Positions 38,546 to 51,010 of a stretch of DNA of 64,000 nt are shown here, piece by piece. A program made the translations under genes and the position numbers. This stretch comes from Phytoseiulus persimilis. Its lineage: Eukaryota; Arthropoda; Arachnida; Mesostigmata; Phytoseiidae. Positions within the stretch are counted from its first letter, which is position 1, and the number at the start of each line of letters is the position of its first letter. The notes beneath the pieces were generated by a model. The model saw nothing but the letters and a program-made list of their open reading frames with translations, searched no databases and was not told the DNA's origin. The stretch spans positions 34,654,745 through 34,718,744 of the forward strand of contig CM075102.1 in assembly GCA_037576195.1 (NCBI GenBank), in the 5' to 3' direction.

Positions 38546-40508
38546 CTAGATGTGGGGCAACAACATATGCTATTGCGAAAAACGCCTCATGTGTGACGAA
38601 TCACCGTCTTTGAGTTTCGGAAACACCGCCGGAACCCATGATCTTTTCCGACATCAGTCTCCGGATTTTTCTATTATTCGCTTCGAGACCGATGCAGGAC
38701 TCAGCTACACATTGGGCATTTTCCGAAGCTGCATTTCTGAAAACTCTACTAATTCGGGCTGGCGCCGGCTCTCGTACGAATGATAGTCTCCAACAAACCT
38801 GCATCCTTGCAAAGCATAGAAGAGATGAATAACCAAAGGCGCAACACTCGTTTATCACAACCCAGGAAGAGCACTTTGATTTCTGCCCAATGAGTGCGTC
38901 CAATTTTCTCGTGTGTGGCCTGGTGGCTGTTTGACGGTGCTACCAGGATTATTCGCAGTGAAGTTCTCGAAATCATGGTCAAGGGAGACGGCGTGGGGGG
39001 AGGTGCAACAGCCAAAACTCGAGCCGATACGCTCAACGTCACTCGATAAATTAAATGTGGGCCCTCGTCGAGTTCGAAACACTCAAATATTGTCTCAGCG
39101 GTGTCGTTTTTGAAAACTTCAAGAAAAATGTTGACTGCCGTTTGAGAATAGAAACCGTCGTTCCGGCTCTTTCCGAAAGGGACGTGGTGCAATGAATGCT
39201 TAGACTACCTCCAAGGTGACTTCGATAATGATGCACGTGTGACAAATGAATGATTTGGCAGCCATGAACTGTGAACATAGCGGAGCTGTTTCAAGACGGA
39301 ATCCATGCTCTGAGCGATCGTCGATTGTAGGGTCGCGGATGATGTTTTCCAGTGCTATTAACACCAAGAGCATTGTTCGCATGCTGTCTCAAGCTCCGTG
39401 ATGAAATGAAGCGTTGTTCTGCACCATTATCTTCGAAAACATTATGCTCGATGACAGTGGTTTCCGACTCGCTCGTATATTTCCCAAATTTCTGACTCTC
39501 GACTATATTCAGATATGGGATCTCATGCGGAGGACTAGGGCGCGAGCGGGCTTCGTTCCCGTGGGAATGACGAACATTCTCACTGTGCATTTTGGTTTCA
39601 ACACTTCGGAGGCCGTATTATGTCACAGCAGAGGGAATAAAGAATATTTTGATCAGGTGTCACATATCTCCCAAATAAACTACCGGAAGACAGATGCACC
39701 CAATGCCAAACCGGTGGGAACGTTACGGTGCTCTGATCAAAAATCGATTTCTCATGCAGTCTTGCTTCGGATTGCAAATTTGAAATCCGATCTTCCGTAG
39801 ACTTGCTTTGGACCAACCATTTGGATTATTGGCTCCGTCAGGGTTCCGCTGAACGAATTAATTGTGTCACGCTTCCAGCGTTTGCCTCATACGATGTAGA
39901 AGTACGAATCGGGATCGCTACTCATGATGACGTGTATTGATCTTTCGAGAACGTTGCCGACAAGATACGGTTGCCTGTACTTGGTTCGGCGCGAGAAATT
40001 GCTGCCCTGGGCATCATTGCTCGCTTGGTCGGTCGACCAACCCGGCCTGGATTGATTGAATTAGCAACACAAATTCACGAGGATCACCTCTGGGGTCAGA
40101 GCGTCCACACATGAAGAAGGTGGTCGCCGTACGATCGCCCCACGCATCTTATGCGGAACTATCCCACACGAAGGAAGTGGAAACCTGATTGCGTTTGACT
40201 TTGGACTACACATCCGATTTTGGTGTAACGATTTATTCTCTTGGAAGAACGTAGTGTACATTCATATATACGCTTGAACAGCATTCACAGAACAACCGAG
40301 GGATGAGCAATCCGAGGCAACCTATCCGGAGCCTGGCTCCAAAACGGGCTCGACACGCCGTTCAGAGCGTCACCTGTTGCTGAGTTGTAGCGAGTGTGCG
40401 CTGGAATTCACGGCGGTCAGCGAGCATTTCAATGTTCCACCACCCGAATGGAATGCGAGCGAAGAGACGGCTGTCATCTCGGCAGAGACGGGTCCCTCGC
40501 TGCGGAAC
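38546..40508. other. Region without a supported gene
   Basis: A 128-codon plus-strand frame (39414..39800) and a 147-codon minus-strand frame (38749..39192) are open but unrecognised. N-terminal exons of the candidate membrane gene would be expected here on the minus strand, and I could not identify them. Confidence 0.4.
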
Positions 40509-41906
40509 CTAGAACCTATTCAGTATCTTGCGGTTGAACATCGTTTCTCGACGGGCGTCAGGGTCCTCTTTCCTCTTCGGAAGGGTTCGGGGCAAAGTGG
40601 CCGCACGCCTCGTTTCCTCGATTTCCTCCGTGGTAGCAGAAAACGCTAAATACTTGGACGCACTCGGGGAACGCCTCAGCAGAGATCTCGTTTTCAAAGT
40701 CTCCGACTGGTTCTCCTGCGACCAGTTGTGGTGCTTCACGGCTGCGACGAGGCAGGCCTCGTTCCCCCCCTCGAACTTTGGGTAGCAGAGCATGAAGCGC
40801 TTGAGCTTCCACAGCACATCATTGATTTCCGGATTGATTCCATGAACCAAACGTATTTTCCGTTGGCGTAGGTATTTACGCAGCGTGCGTGTTGTCATGA
40901 ATTCGTTCTGAAAACTGATCTTCCTCACTTCGTCGAACTGGTTGTCTTCCAATAGAGTCATCACCGCACTGTCGGCCTCAAGATCGCGTTCGAGTGCAAC
41001 ACTCTTGCATATCAAGGAAGCTTGGCTCGAGACGGTTATGAAGTTGATCCCGTTGAACTCGGTATAGGTCACTTGCACAGCTTTGTCGTTGAAGATCTGG
41101 TCGCTCACGATCTGATTATTCGGGTTCTCGTCAGAAAACCTGGGGAAGTTCTTGGAAACCTTGTCACACATTTCGCACTGTCTCACGTGAGCCTCGATGT
41201 CCCTGCGCATGGCTGGCCAGTAGTAGTACTTGATGATCTTCATGTAGGTGATCCAGAACGGATCGTGTCCTCCCAGTTCCGGGTCGTCATGGTACTTGTG
41301 AAGTATGCTTGGCACCTCTTTTGCGATGACGATTTTCCTCCCATCGAGCGTTTTCTCGGTGCACTTCGTGATGATGGAGGAGATCCTCGCAACAGGCGCG
41401 GGCTTGCCTCTGGCGTTTGGCCTGCGCATCAGAGGAGGCTTACGAGGAACGAAGTGAGGCGTTTTCTGGTCGACCGCATCCTTTTTGAGGTCTTCAGGGC
41501 CTCCGGTCGAGTTGTTGCTGTCCGATGTGGTCTCGTTGACGTTGATGTTGAGTGTCATCTTCTCGTTGCCGTTTTCCTCGTTTTTCGGGCAGTCAAAAAC
41601 GAGCCCTTCTGTGTAACAGAGTCGTTTATCGACATCTGCGGGCGATGTGGGCATTCCGGTGGAAAGCAGCTCTATCTGCGTCTTCTTCGGCAAACCCGCC
41701 ACAATCAGCATGGCCAAAGTGGAAGGGGATATAGAAGGGTCGGCTTCTACCAAATAGCGCTTTTTGCTCCGGGCATAGTCCCGAACATCTTCGCCTTCCA
41801 TGAGAACGTACTCAACGGCGGCTTGGAGAGCGTCGATTTGTCTCAGGGGGGTCTTCGCCTCCTTTTCGTGGAAGAAAGGATCCTGAAGTTGTGGATCCGC
41901 TTTCAT
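40509..41906 (-). mobile_element. Ty3/gypsy-derived Gag/integrase-like open frame (fossil or domesticated remnant)
   Basis: One 465-codon open frame has two recognisable parts. Residues about 20 to 105 resemble a retrotransposon Gag region (VRDYARSKKRYLVEADPSIS, LAMLIVAGLPKK). Residues about 198 to 250 form an integrase-type H2C2 zinc-binding module (two His, then a CEMC pair, with YYYWPAMRRDIEAHVRQC between), followed by a weakly integrase-like region. No protease, reverse transcriptase or RNase H part is recognisable in this frame, so it is not a whole element, and I see no long terminal repeats beside it. A short open frame on the same strand at 41903..42199 abuts it and may belong to the same insertion. 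The length of the open frame suggests either a young remnant or a sequence kept by the host. Confidence 0.75.
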
Positions 41907-44900
41907 GTCGGGGTCGTGTTCAACTCCTCGAGGGAAGTCAGCGACGAGCTTGAAACACTGTAGTCAGGGGTTGGAGGAGGCTGTTCGGGGTAGTCGATGG
42001 CCCGGACGAACGTAGATGTCGAGTCGAGCGAGAGGAGGCAATCGAGGAGGAACCGGTTGTATTCCGTTAGTCGTCGTAGAGTTGTCACTAGAGCAGCCAG
42101 ATGAGTCGCGACCAGACGACAGAGCTCAGGTTTTTTCCGGTCCTCGTCGGTTTTCACAGTAGACATCAGCCGAACCTGTACCCGCGTCCGAAAGGGCAAA
42201 TCGAGCGATGAGGGCCTCCGGAATTCGGTGCTCAGTTACGACACTGGAGCCACCAGCTCCAGAAGCGTACAGTAGGGTTCTGTTCGCTTCGGTCAGTGGG
42301 AAAAGCAGCAACGCGCGATGATTCCTCTCGCGTGGAAAGGCAGAAGACGTACGGCGACCGAAGACGTATGGAAGATGTTTAATGAAGAACAAGCCGGCCT
42401 TGGTATCGACTTTGGGGATGAGTGAGGCCTGCGATGACCGCGTGTGCGCACAAGCGCAAATTGTGACTTTTCGGCCGCTTACCTATCTATCTTGTTGTCG
42501 ACGTTGTTGTTAAGGCTATTGGTTGTCAGTTCGAAAGCTCTTCGCGCGCATGAGGTAATGGTCGGTGATCCCCCCGTCTGTTTGTACAAACAATCGGCGC
42601 GCGCGCCTGTCATCCGACGGCATGTACGGCTGCCAACCTCGTTGGTTCCCCACCTGCTGTCATAGCGGAGCCGACAAGCACCCAGGGCTCGAACCCGGTG
42701 AATACCTGGTGATTGTGACGTCATTACGGATTCCGGATTCTAGTCTGCGTTGAACCACCGGCATCACTGCTGACGGTGACAAGGGAGAAGATGTAACCGC
42801 ACTGAACGATAATCCATTCTTCTGGCCATTCGGCGCCGGGTTATGAAATTCTTTTTTAACCTTTTGTCATTGGAATATGGTGGTTGGATGAAGTAGTTGG
42901 TGTTGACGACTAGCTAACGGCCCATGGCCCCCAACGAAAACACACTGAAATAGGTCTCTCTGAACAACGAGCATTATCGGCAGTTGTTCCGTTGTGAGAC
43001 ATGTCGAAACGTTTCGCACGTCTTCAAGTTAGTCTACGCTTCCCTTGTTCGAATCATTTACCGAAACTCCAACAATTCAGGCATTGTACGCACGTGCGCG
43101 TGGCAGCAATCGCTCAGCGCGGGAACCCGTGAAGAACGGAAATAATGTCAGACTAAAAATCGCTTTACAAGACAAAAAGGAAGATATCGGTGTCGCGCCG
43201 CGGAGAATTTTAGCGCTCAACTAACTGTCTTCCCTTGAACGCACGAAGTCGTAATCTCACAATACTTGATTTTTTGGAACCGACAAGCAAGCGGAGTCTG
43301 TCGCAGTTGAAAAACGATTTCAGTGCACCACGCTTGGAGATTCGAGCACTCGTGTTCTCTGGTGTTGGAGTGGCTGAATCTCAGCTCGTTCACTGACGGC
43401 GATTCGAGAATGGATCGGAAGAACGAACGTAAACTTCGCAGGCCAGTGATACAACGAGCGAGTGAGCGCGACGTGCATCCCAGGTGTACGGAGATATCCT
43501 TCATGGGAGTTATTATTATAATTTCAGTTTTATTATTTTCGCATCGGGGAGCGCTGACGGCCACGGTGTTGAGCATGAATAACGTTTTCACCTAAAAGGT
43601 GAAGGACGACTGCGCGGATCCTACACCCATACGCAGTGACCGCGTCCTGCGTTGGTCCGTCCTTCCGTCGAAAACGATCAATCAATGTTATCCTGTTACC
43701 ATTACGTTCGAATGGGCAGCAAAACGACTACTCCAGAAACGGATGTAGTCTTGGGACTGTTGTAAGATGCTGACCCTGCTTGAAAACCCAAGGTGCACCT
43801 CCTTCCCGATCCTGTGCGTTTTCCTTGCAAGGAACTTCCCCTCAAATCACTCGGACCCTTCCTGTTTGATCGGGAGACTCATTCAGAGAACAGTCATCGG
43901 GCAATATTGGAACCCCAAAATTGGTTCTCAAGGGACTCCCGGGGCACAGGCAACTGGGCGGCTCCACCCATTGCAAACCCAACGGGACACATGCCATGTT
44001 GGGCATAATACCGTCGTTGCTAAAACTTCGCTGATTAGCGTTCGATAAATTTTGCCAAAAGGACTTGCCGGAGACCGCAGATCCAGTCGATCACACCAAC
44101 TTGTGGCGCCTCACAGATAGTCTAAAGAGAGGCGGGCATGGTCGTTGCATGATACCTGTTCCGCATCCACCGCGAGCTAAGTAAGAAGTATGCCAACATG
44201 ACCAGGGCTGCAGTTTTAGCGGAATATCCGACATGTGGCACTCCTTCGGTCAGCTAGGAATCCTTTTCGTCCGGGGGTTCTCTGCATTAAGGCAGGATGC
44301 CTTCGCGAAGTCTGACGCGCGCGGTTGATGATTACCTCAAGATGATACATGATACCACTCAAACGACTCGGGAAACCTCTGTCGCCTCCAGAAATTCCCT
44401 TCCTCCTCGTATGTCTGCTTCGGAATCTTATGCTTCGCTGACCGATTGTCCTGTTAGCCGCGGTCTTTATTCTGATCTTTCGATAATCGATTGTCATTGT
44501 TTGGAAGATATCAAACTTCTCACGCGGAGGCAGTGTCAGATCGCTTGAGTCACTCTGCATTCGGTTCCACGCCACGATCGGCTGTTTTGACGAGATCATT
44601 CGGCGGTGTCACCGTTATCCCGCTCTCATTATTATCCGTGATAAATGGCACCTATCACACTCGATCTCCGGTTCTCACAAACGCCGACATTGAAAAGATA
44701 ATATGTGCCCAGCATTCATGCTATCGGTATCAGGTCGAATCAAACAGCTCCCTTCGCACAAGATTATAGGAAAGAAATGTTCACTTGATATCTGTGGAAC
44801 GGGTCCGTTCGATTTCTCAGGTAATTCATCTGATCAGAATATTCATGAGCTGTCTGGGAGGGTCCATCAGCGATCCCGGAGTGTTCTGAAGTAACGACTC

Positions 44901-46469
44901 GAAATAGGATCAAATCAACATTCTTCAAAACACATGTGTATATCAAATCGTTCTCCTCCGTCCACGAGCATCTGTGCTTTCACTTGAAAATTCCCTCACT
45001 CTGGTTTTACCAGTCATTGACGTGACCTCGGCACCAATCGAATGGATTAGGATTAGAATTCTCCAACTCGCTGCCCGATTCGAACGAGCACCTCCTGCTT
45101 TCCGCCGATTGATGAATTTCGAGAAACGCTCGAAACGCTCAATGAGCCTGATATAATCATCTGCGGGAAAGTCCAGAAGCGGCGTGTCGCAGGAGTTTCT
45201 GAAGTCCCCTGACTGTCGCAGGAGCGGTTCATATCAAGAGGACGCAATTACTCGCAATAAGCTGCGGGAAGCATGTCAGCATCAATGGTAGTTGGATGAG
45301 TGGCCAATTTTCTGGAAGCTCTCGCGGGTAGTTAGCTAATTACATCCTTTTGTTCAGCTTCAGTAAAACCGAACTGAAGACGTAACTGAAGTCCTTTCCA
45401 CGCAAAGTCCGTGACTAGATCGGCCTTCAACTCACGTTTCTAGGAGCGGGCAGTGATCAATTCATCTCACGAGACAGCTGAGGTCGTTCTGAAGCCGGCC
45501 GAAGATGTACTTCGAAGCCAACCAGTCTTCTTCTTCCAATACTTCTGGTGGCTTCCTCGATGACCAGTATAGAAAATCCTTCGATGGATCAACTTTCCGA
45601 AAATGATTCAAGTAGCAGTATTCTTCCAATCCGAATATTCTGTCTCTTGTTCCGCTGTCATCTTCGAAGTTGGCATCTGATAGGCTACCATTCTTCCTTT
45701 GATTCGTAAAATTTCTGCTGTCTTACTGAAGTGCAAATGTTTCTTCTACGCACGATTCCGTTCGGAACATTTCGCGCAGCGCAGGTCGACTTTCGTCCAA
45801 AAACTGTCTACCGCTGTTTTGAAGAAAACTTCCGAATTAAAAAGGAAACGAATGCGCCATGGGGCAGGATAGAGAAAGAGAGTGTTGTCTTCTTCACCTC
45901 TCGACCTCGTCCATAGCGGACACACTGGAGCCGAAAGAATATTCGCCACAGAGACTACAAAGCCGAGCAGTTTGTCATGCGTCCGCAGTGATAATGATGG
46001 TCCTGACCACGATCGTCAGACCTTCACACAAGTGGGGTCGAATGGATCACAACGCTACCGATTCAAAACACAAAATTGAAAATCCCACTGGAGACCTTCA
46101 GTTTAACGCCTACAACCGATCGTAAATGTATCTTCCAATGTCTACCTGGTTACAGCGAGAGAAAAAAGCAGTTTTTAGCAGTTCTGGTGGGCTACGGCGG
46201 AACGAGTTCTAGTATTTGTTTCTAGTAGCGCTCGTTTTGATTTTCCGTCCAATTCTTTCTCCTCGTGGAAACCCTATCGATTTCACCTTGCGCCTGGAGG
46301 ATTTGCATCTATAGGAGATGGACGGATAGTTTATTTATGGTATGACTGCTAATCGAAGACTGATTCGAGTATCCACGAGAATATGATACCAGTTTCGATC
46401 GGATAAGCTCGTTATCCCCTCGAGAAAGCTTCACTGCGATCGGGTGTGATCACTGGTCTTGATCGAACT

Positions 46470-46766
46470 TCACGATTCTGTAACATCATTTTGCGGACGA
46501 GGTCGAGGGGATCTTGCCGATCCGATGGATGCATCGCGTTGAATGTATCGAACGAACGAGATCGAAGTGAAGTCCAGTGTTTTAATAAACCGCAGCCAAA
46601 GAAGCATCATTTTTAGTTTCTGAAGCGAGGTTTGTTTTGACAGACCTTTCTGAAGCTCTTCAAGAAACGACGCACAGAGCTGGAGTTCTTTCAAACTATC
46701 ACTGAAGACCGAGTCGGCCCAGCTCATCTTCGACGCTTTCGAGAGTTTTGATCGGCACGACGACAT
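46470..46766 (-). CDS. Hypothetical open frame, helix-rich, unknown
   Basis: An ATG at 46766 opens a 98-codon frame with Ser/Lys-rich start (MSSCRSKLSKASKMSWADS) and a probable helical part (ELQLCASFLEELQKGL, LKMMLLWLRFI). The frame stays open upstream to about 46880. Codon choice looks protein-like, but I recognise no family and there are no linked exons. It may be a chance frame. Confidence 0.2.
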   Translation of the reverse strand: MSSCRSKLSKASKMSWADSVFSDSLKELQLCASFLEELQKGLSKQTSLQKLKMMLLWLRFIKTLDFTSISFVRYIQRDASIGSARSPRPRPQNDVTES

Positions 46767-49700
46767 GCTCGAACCACCACTTGATTTCGGAGTCGCGCTG
46801 GTCGTCCCCGACGGACAACTTCGATGTGAGCGAGCCCGACTAGCGTGTTGTCTGACCGCGAACGTCGTCAGAGCCCACACCCGCTGGGCTGCGGTTTACG
46901 TAAGTCAGGGGAGTCGCTATGCAGAGAACGTGGGTTGAGGATGTCCCACCACTGGTTTTACTTTCCACCGAAAAGCGAAAGTGGATGGAGCATTTTCGAA
47001 TCATCCGCAACCCAGGAGGCGGCCGTGCTCGGGAGGCTCTGGCGGGTATCTGACGCTGTTTTGGATGCAGTGAACTTGTTTCGATCCTGAGAACTCTGTT
47101 TTTCGTGCTATGTCAGCTAACGCAACCTTGAGAAGTCGAGTCAACGCCTGGTTAGCGGAATGGTAGGTTTCGTGTTTTCTCTTCTTCGCTGTGATCTGGC
47201 TCTCCGCAACGACATGTCTTAACCTGTCGCACTGAGGTTGGGTATCTGAAGCACTCCGCTTCTCATAGCACAGTACGAAGCACCCTTCGAAGGTCTTGTA
47301 TGTGCTCCAAGAGGAGGGGAAACATCGACACCGTTATCCGAGTGAACGACTTTGACCACGGGATTTGCCAAGCACGTCGAACACACCGGGCTGTTCAGTT
47401 CAGGCAATCCTATAGATGAGCTCGCCTCGGGGAACTCGAAGATGCGAGTACGACACCCAGGCTTGACAGACGTGCTGATTACGACAAAATCGAACGGTTC
47501 CCATTTGCCAATACAACAAGTTCATTGAACGTTCATCGCTGCATTCATCACAATCAAGTTCGCATCGGAAAGAGAAGTTCCCCCGATGTTGAACTAATCA
47601 TTCAATCACGCGAGCTGTCATGCAGCGAGGAAAAAACGGGAAAAAGTCATTGATGTTTTATCGGATTCCGAAGCGCTCGCTTGCGAAAACGCTTGAGTAG
47701 CGCGACCTTACTGCCCCCACGTCAACCCACGGACAGAAGAATCCTGCCATTTAATGATGCTGTCTTCTTCCGAATTTCCGACGTAGTATAATGCGTTGCA
47801 TGCGTTGAGAGCGGAGCGTTCTCCACGAGTCCACTGGTGGTGGTGGCGAACCGATTCGTTGCATTCCGATCATCCGAACCACTCCCCGTTGGATTACAAC
47901 CATGATCCGATATTTCATATGAGGTTCTGATATGCTACCCATAGGTTCCTCAGCAACGCCGGAGCTCAACATGTGCAAAGATTTCGTTGAGGAGTTTCAG
48001 ACGCTCTCCACGAGGTTGTTTTGTCGCTAGAGCGGGGGAAGCATCCTCGCAATCTAAAGCCATATGTTCTCCAGTCTACGTCATCTGAGACTGATTCGGT
48101 GACATTAGAAGCTTATGGCCTCTCTCAGCCCTGAATTCGACGACCGTGTTTCTCCTCAGTTTAAATTGTACGGATCAGATTCGTTGAAAAGATGAGAAAT
48201 TATCCGTGGAGCTTGACGATTCAAAACTCAATGCTTGAGGGACCCGGCCGATTCGTACCTTGTTCAATGAACGATTGTGAATGTGATAACGACTGGTTGT
48301 AGAACTATGAGAACTCCTCTAAACAGCGGAAAATTCGCATGGTTTCACCCCACACGATTTCCTGTCATGAAGAAATACATGTGGGAGGTTTAGCGGCTCG
48401 TCACACTGGTGTGATCCGAGTCTTTCGGCATCTCGCCCCAGCTAGCTTCCAGTTGGGCCACGTTCGTCGTGAAGCTGCGCCTCATCATTTGGATTGGGTC
48501 GCTTTCGTCCCCAGGAAAGAGATCACAGAGTTATCACGGCCCGCCAGCTCGATGATTGAAGCAAACAGTTGGTTGAGCGTTCGGGTAAAGACTTATTCAA
48601 TCATTCCGCCAATCGGCCCCATTGAATGGACTGCGAGTGATCGGTTTCCGATTTTTCCTCCGCTCTTCCCGCAAGCCGATGCCAAGTTTCCGTTATTCGA
48701 TTGAATCAACTTGGCAACCATCTGGAAGTTCTCAGCTGCGAGCCGAGCGCTGCCAAATCCGTCTGCTGAAGATCCGAGAAATGGATATGTTGTCATGGAA
48801 AGGTGTACAAGGCCGGCTCATGCAGCACATCCCTCGCCCACGAAGAACGGAACTCCGTTTCATACGGCACCACCGACCACCGTTCTGCCCGAGCATTTGG
48901 GACCCATAAGCAGGACTCGGCACCGAAACGAGCCATCTCAGCTGCGAGTGGCTCGAGCTTTAGGAAGTCTAACCCACTAATGGGATTTGTGCGCGTCTTG
49001 TCTTTGCCCATGAAGCAAGTTTTCATGGTCGCGTCGAACAGACCTTCCGTTGTCCTCGGTTCCCTCTTTCAGACCAGTTCTTCTTCCTATAACTGAAGTT
49101 TCGCGAATTATCTTCTGTTCCCGGGTTTTCGAAGTGGGAGACAATACTAGAAGTTGAACAGAACTCGAGAAGCTGATTTCGGAAGAGAAATTCGAAATCA
49201 TCACTGACATGGATTTCGCATCTTGTGCCCGACCCTCGGGGCTCGAAAATCCCTGTCGAATTTGTTAGCCGTGAGTCGGACACGGGATCGTAGCTTCCGA
49301 AAGAGGGAAGTCTAGGCATTTGGTCCTCTTCCTCGTTGGAAAAAGTTCAGCCGTTCGACAGCGCGTCGCCGAGAGTGACGTTGAGAAAATTCAGCAAATG
49401 ATTTCGTCGCCATCTGATGCGAGTCTCCGGAGCACGGCTCGACACGGGGACACTACCAAACTCACGCCAAAACGTGACATCAATGCTATCCGAGCGCCTC
49501 CAATCTGTGTCGCAGTCAGTCAGTCAGAAATCTCACCAACGATTCGACGTCGTTTGCGGTCGTCGGCTTGAACGCTTGCTCGGTTGACGAACTCGACGTA
49601 GAAGACGTACCTGTTCGTTTTTCAGATTTAACGACGTGAATGCTTGAAGCTGAAAAATCAGCGCCGATTGCTCGTCTATGAATCCAGTGTGGACTTCAAG

Positions 49701-50963
49701 GGTAGTTCAGATCGGAATTCCGTCAACGCGCTCCGAGCGCCTCTTGCATGTGCGCAAATTCTTTGAAGAATATTATTTCCGCCACGGTCTGATTCGCTCG
49801 CACCCAGACAACCGCACCTAGAACAACCGCCCTTCAGAAATTCGTCAGAAAATGAAATTCGATGAAGCGGCGATGTTCCCCGACATGGGAGTCCGTCGCC
49901 TGTATTGCAGACGATTTCCTTTCCTCTTATGCCGCCGGTCGACCCTGATCTGCCGTTCCGGCGGGAGACAGCCGCATAACGATGCTCACCTCGAGTGATG
50001 GTTGTTCTTGTTCGGAAAGCTTTCAACCGGAGTAGAGCACCAGAAAATCGCTCGAATAAAACCAGCAGGAAAACACCGCATTCAGGCCACATCGACACTC
50101 GCCGCTCTCAAATCCTGTAAGGGCCATATGCTTTACGATCTGTGGCTCAAGAGCCTCGTGTAGACATTTCATTGATGGTTTCTTTGTTTTTCGGAATGAC
50201 CCTTCCTTGCGAGTTCAGAATGATCATCTTGGTTTTGCCGGGAAGGATGGTTTCCGTTCCTTGGCCTTGAGGAGTTATCCGCTGGATCCATCTTTTCGAA
50301 AACCCATCCGGCATTCTTATTGTGCTCCGCTTGCTCCTATAATTGCCCCGACACCACATATACAACAGGGCTTGACACCCCATTCGCTCCATCGAGAAGT
50401 TGGCAGTGGTTGCAGGTCATTTTTTGAGTATTGGTTCTGCTTCAGCTTCAGCAAGCGAGTAACTTGGAAGCCGAACAAACACCCGTGAATTTATGCGAGA
50501 ATGGGATTGTGGCGACGTGTTTTCGACGACCAGGTAGTAAAGACAATCTGCCAATTGCAGGGTGCCGGACGAAACTTCTGAGTTACCTGAAGCAGAATTT
50601 TCTCAACCACTGCCAAATGTGAGTACCGTTTTGCGAAGATTGTCCCGTTCCTTTTCCGTCATCCCAGATTCATGCGAAGGCGTGAATTTCTTTGCGTGAA
50701 TTCACTCGAACGTCGTTCGTTGCGCTCGTCACTTTTTCAGAACACTCTTGGGACGCGCTTCTAACAAGCACGACGTTCTGGGTCGATGGGTATTCTTGAC
50801 CATGGATGATTAACGTGACTTTCGCAATATTGATCAGAGTCGAGCTTATCTTTCGATTGAAATTAACTGACAGATGAGTTTTTTGGATGCGGTACATCTC
50901 TCGCCGCTGCTGCTGTGCAGAGCCGTACCATTGCACATGACGTTTAGTCGTTTTGAGCAATGT

Positions 50964-51010
50964 TGATGCTGATGATGACGACGACGGCGGCGACGACGAC
51001 AGCAACAGCA
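50964..51010. repeat. Imperfect trinucleotide repeat (GAT/GAC/GGC)
   Basis: Units GATGATGACGACGACGGCGG run in step with later GAC and AGC units. Reading frames across it give low-complexity Asp or Arg/Ser runs. Confidence 0.75.

Noticed and set aside
41022-41963. 313-codon plus-strand open frame
   Set aside because: It lies exactly antisense to the Gag/integrase-like frame, which has recognisable domains; the plus-strand product has none, so it is a shadow.
42688-42704. Minus-strand GGTTCGAGCCC with a short stem, tRNA T-arm-like
   Set aside because: The T-arm can pair, but no acceptor stem, D-arm or A box is visible nearby.
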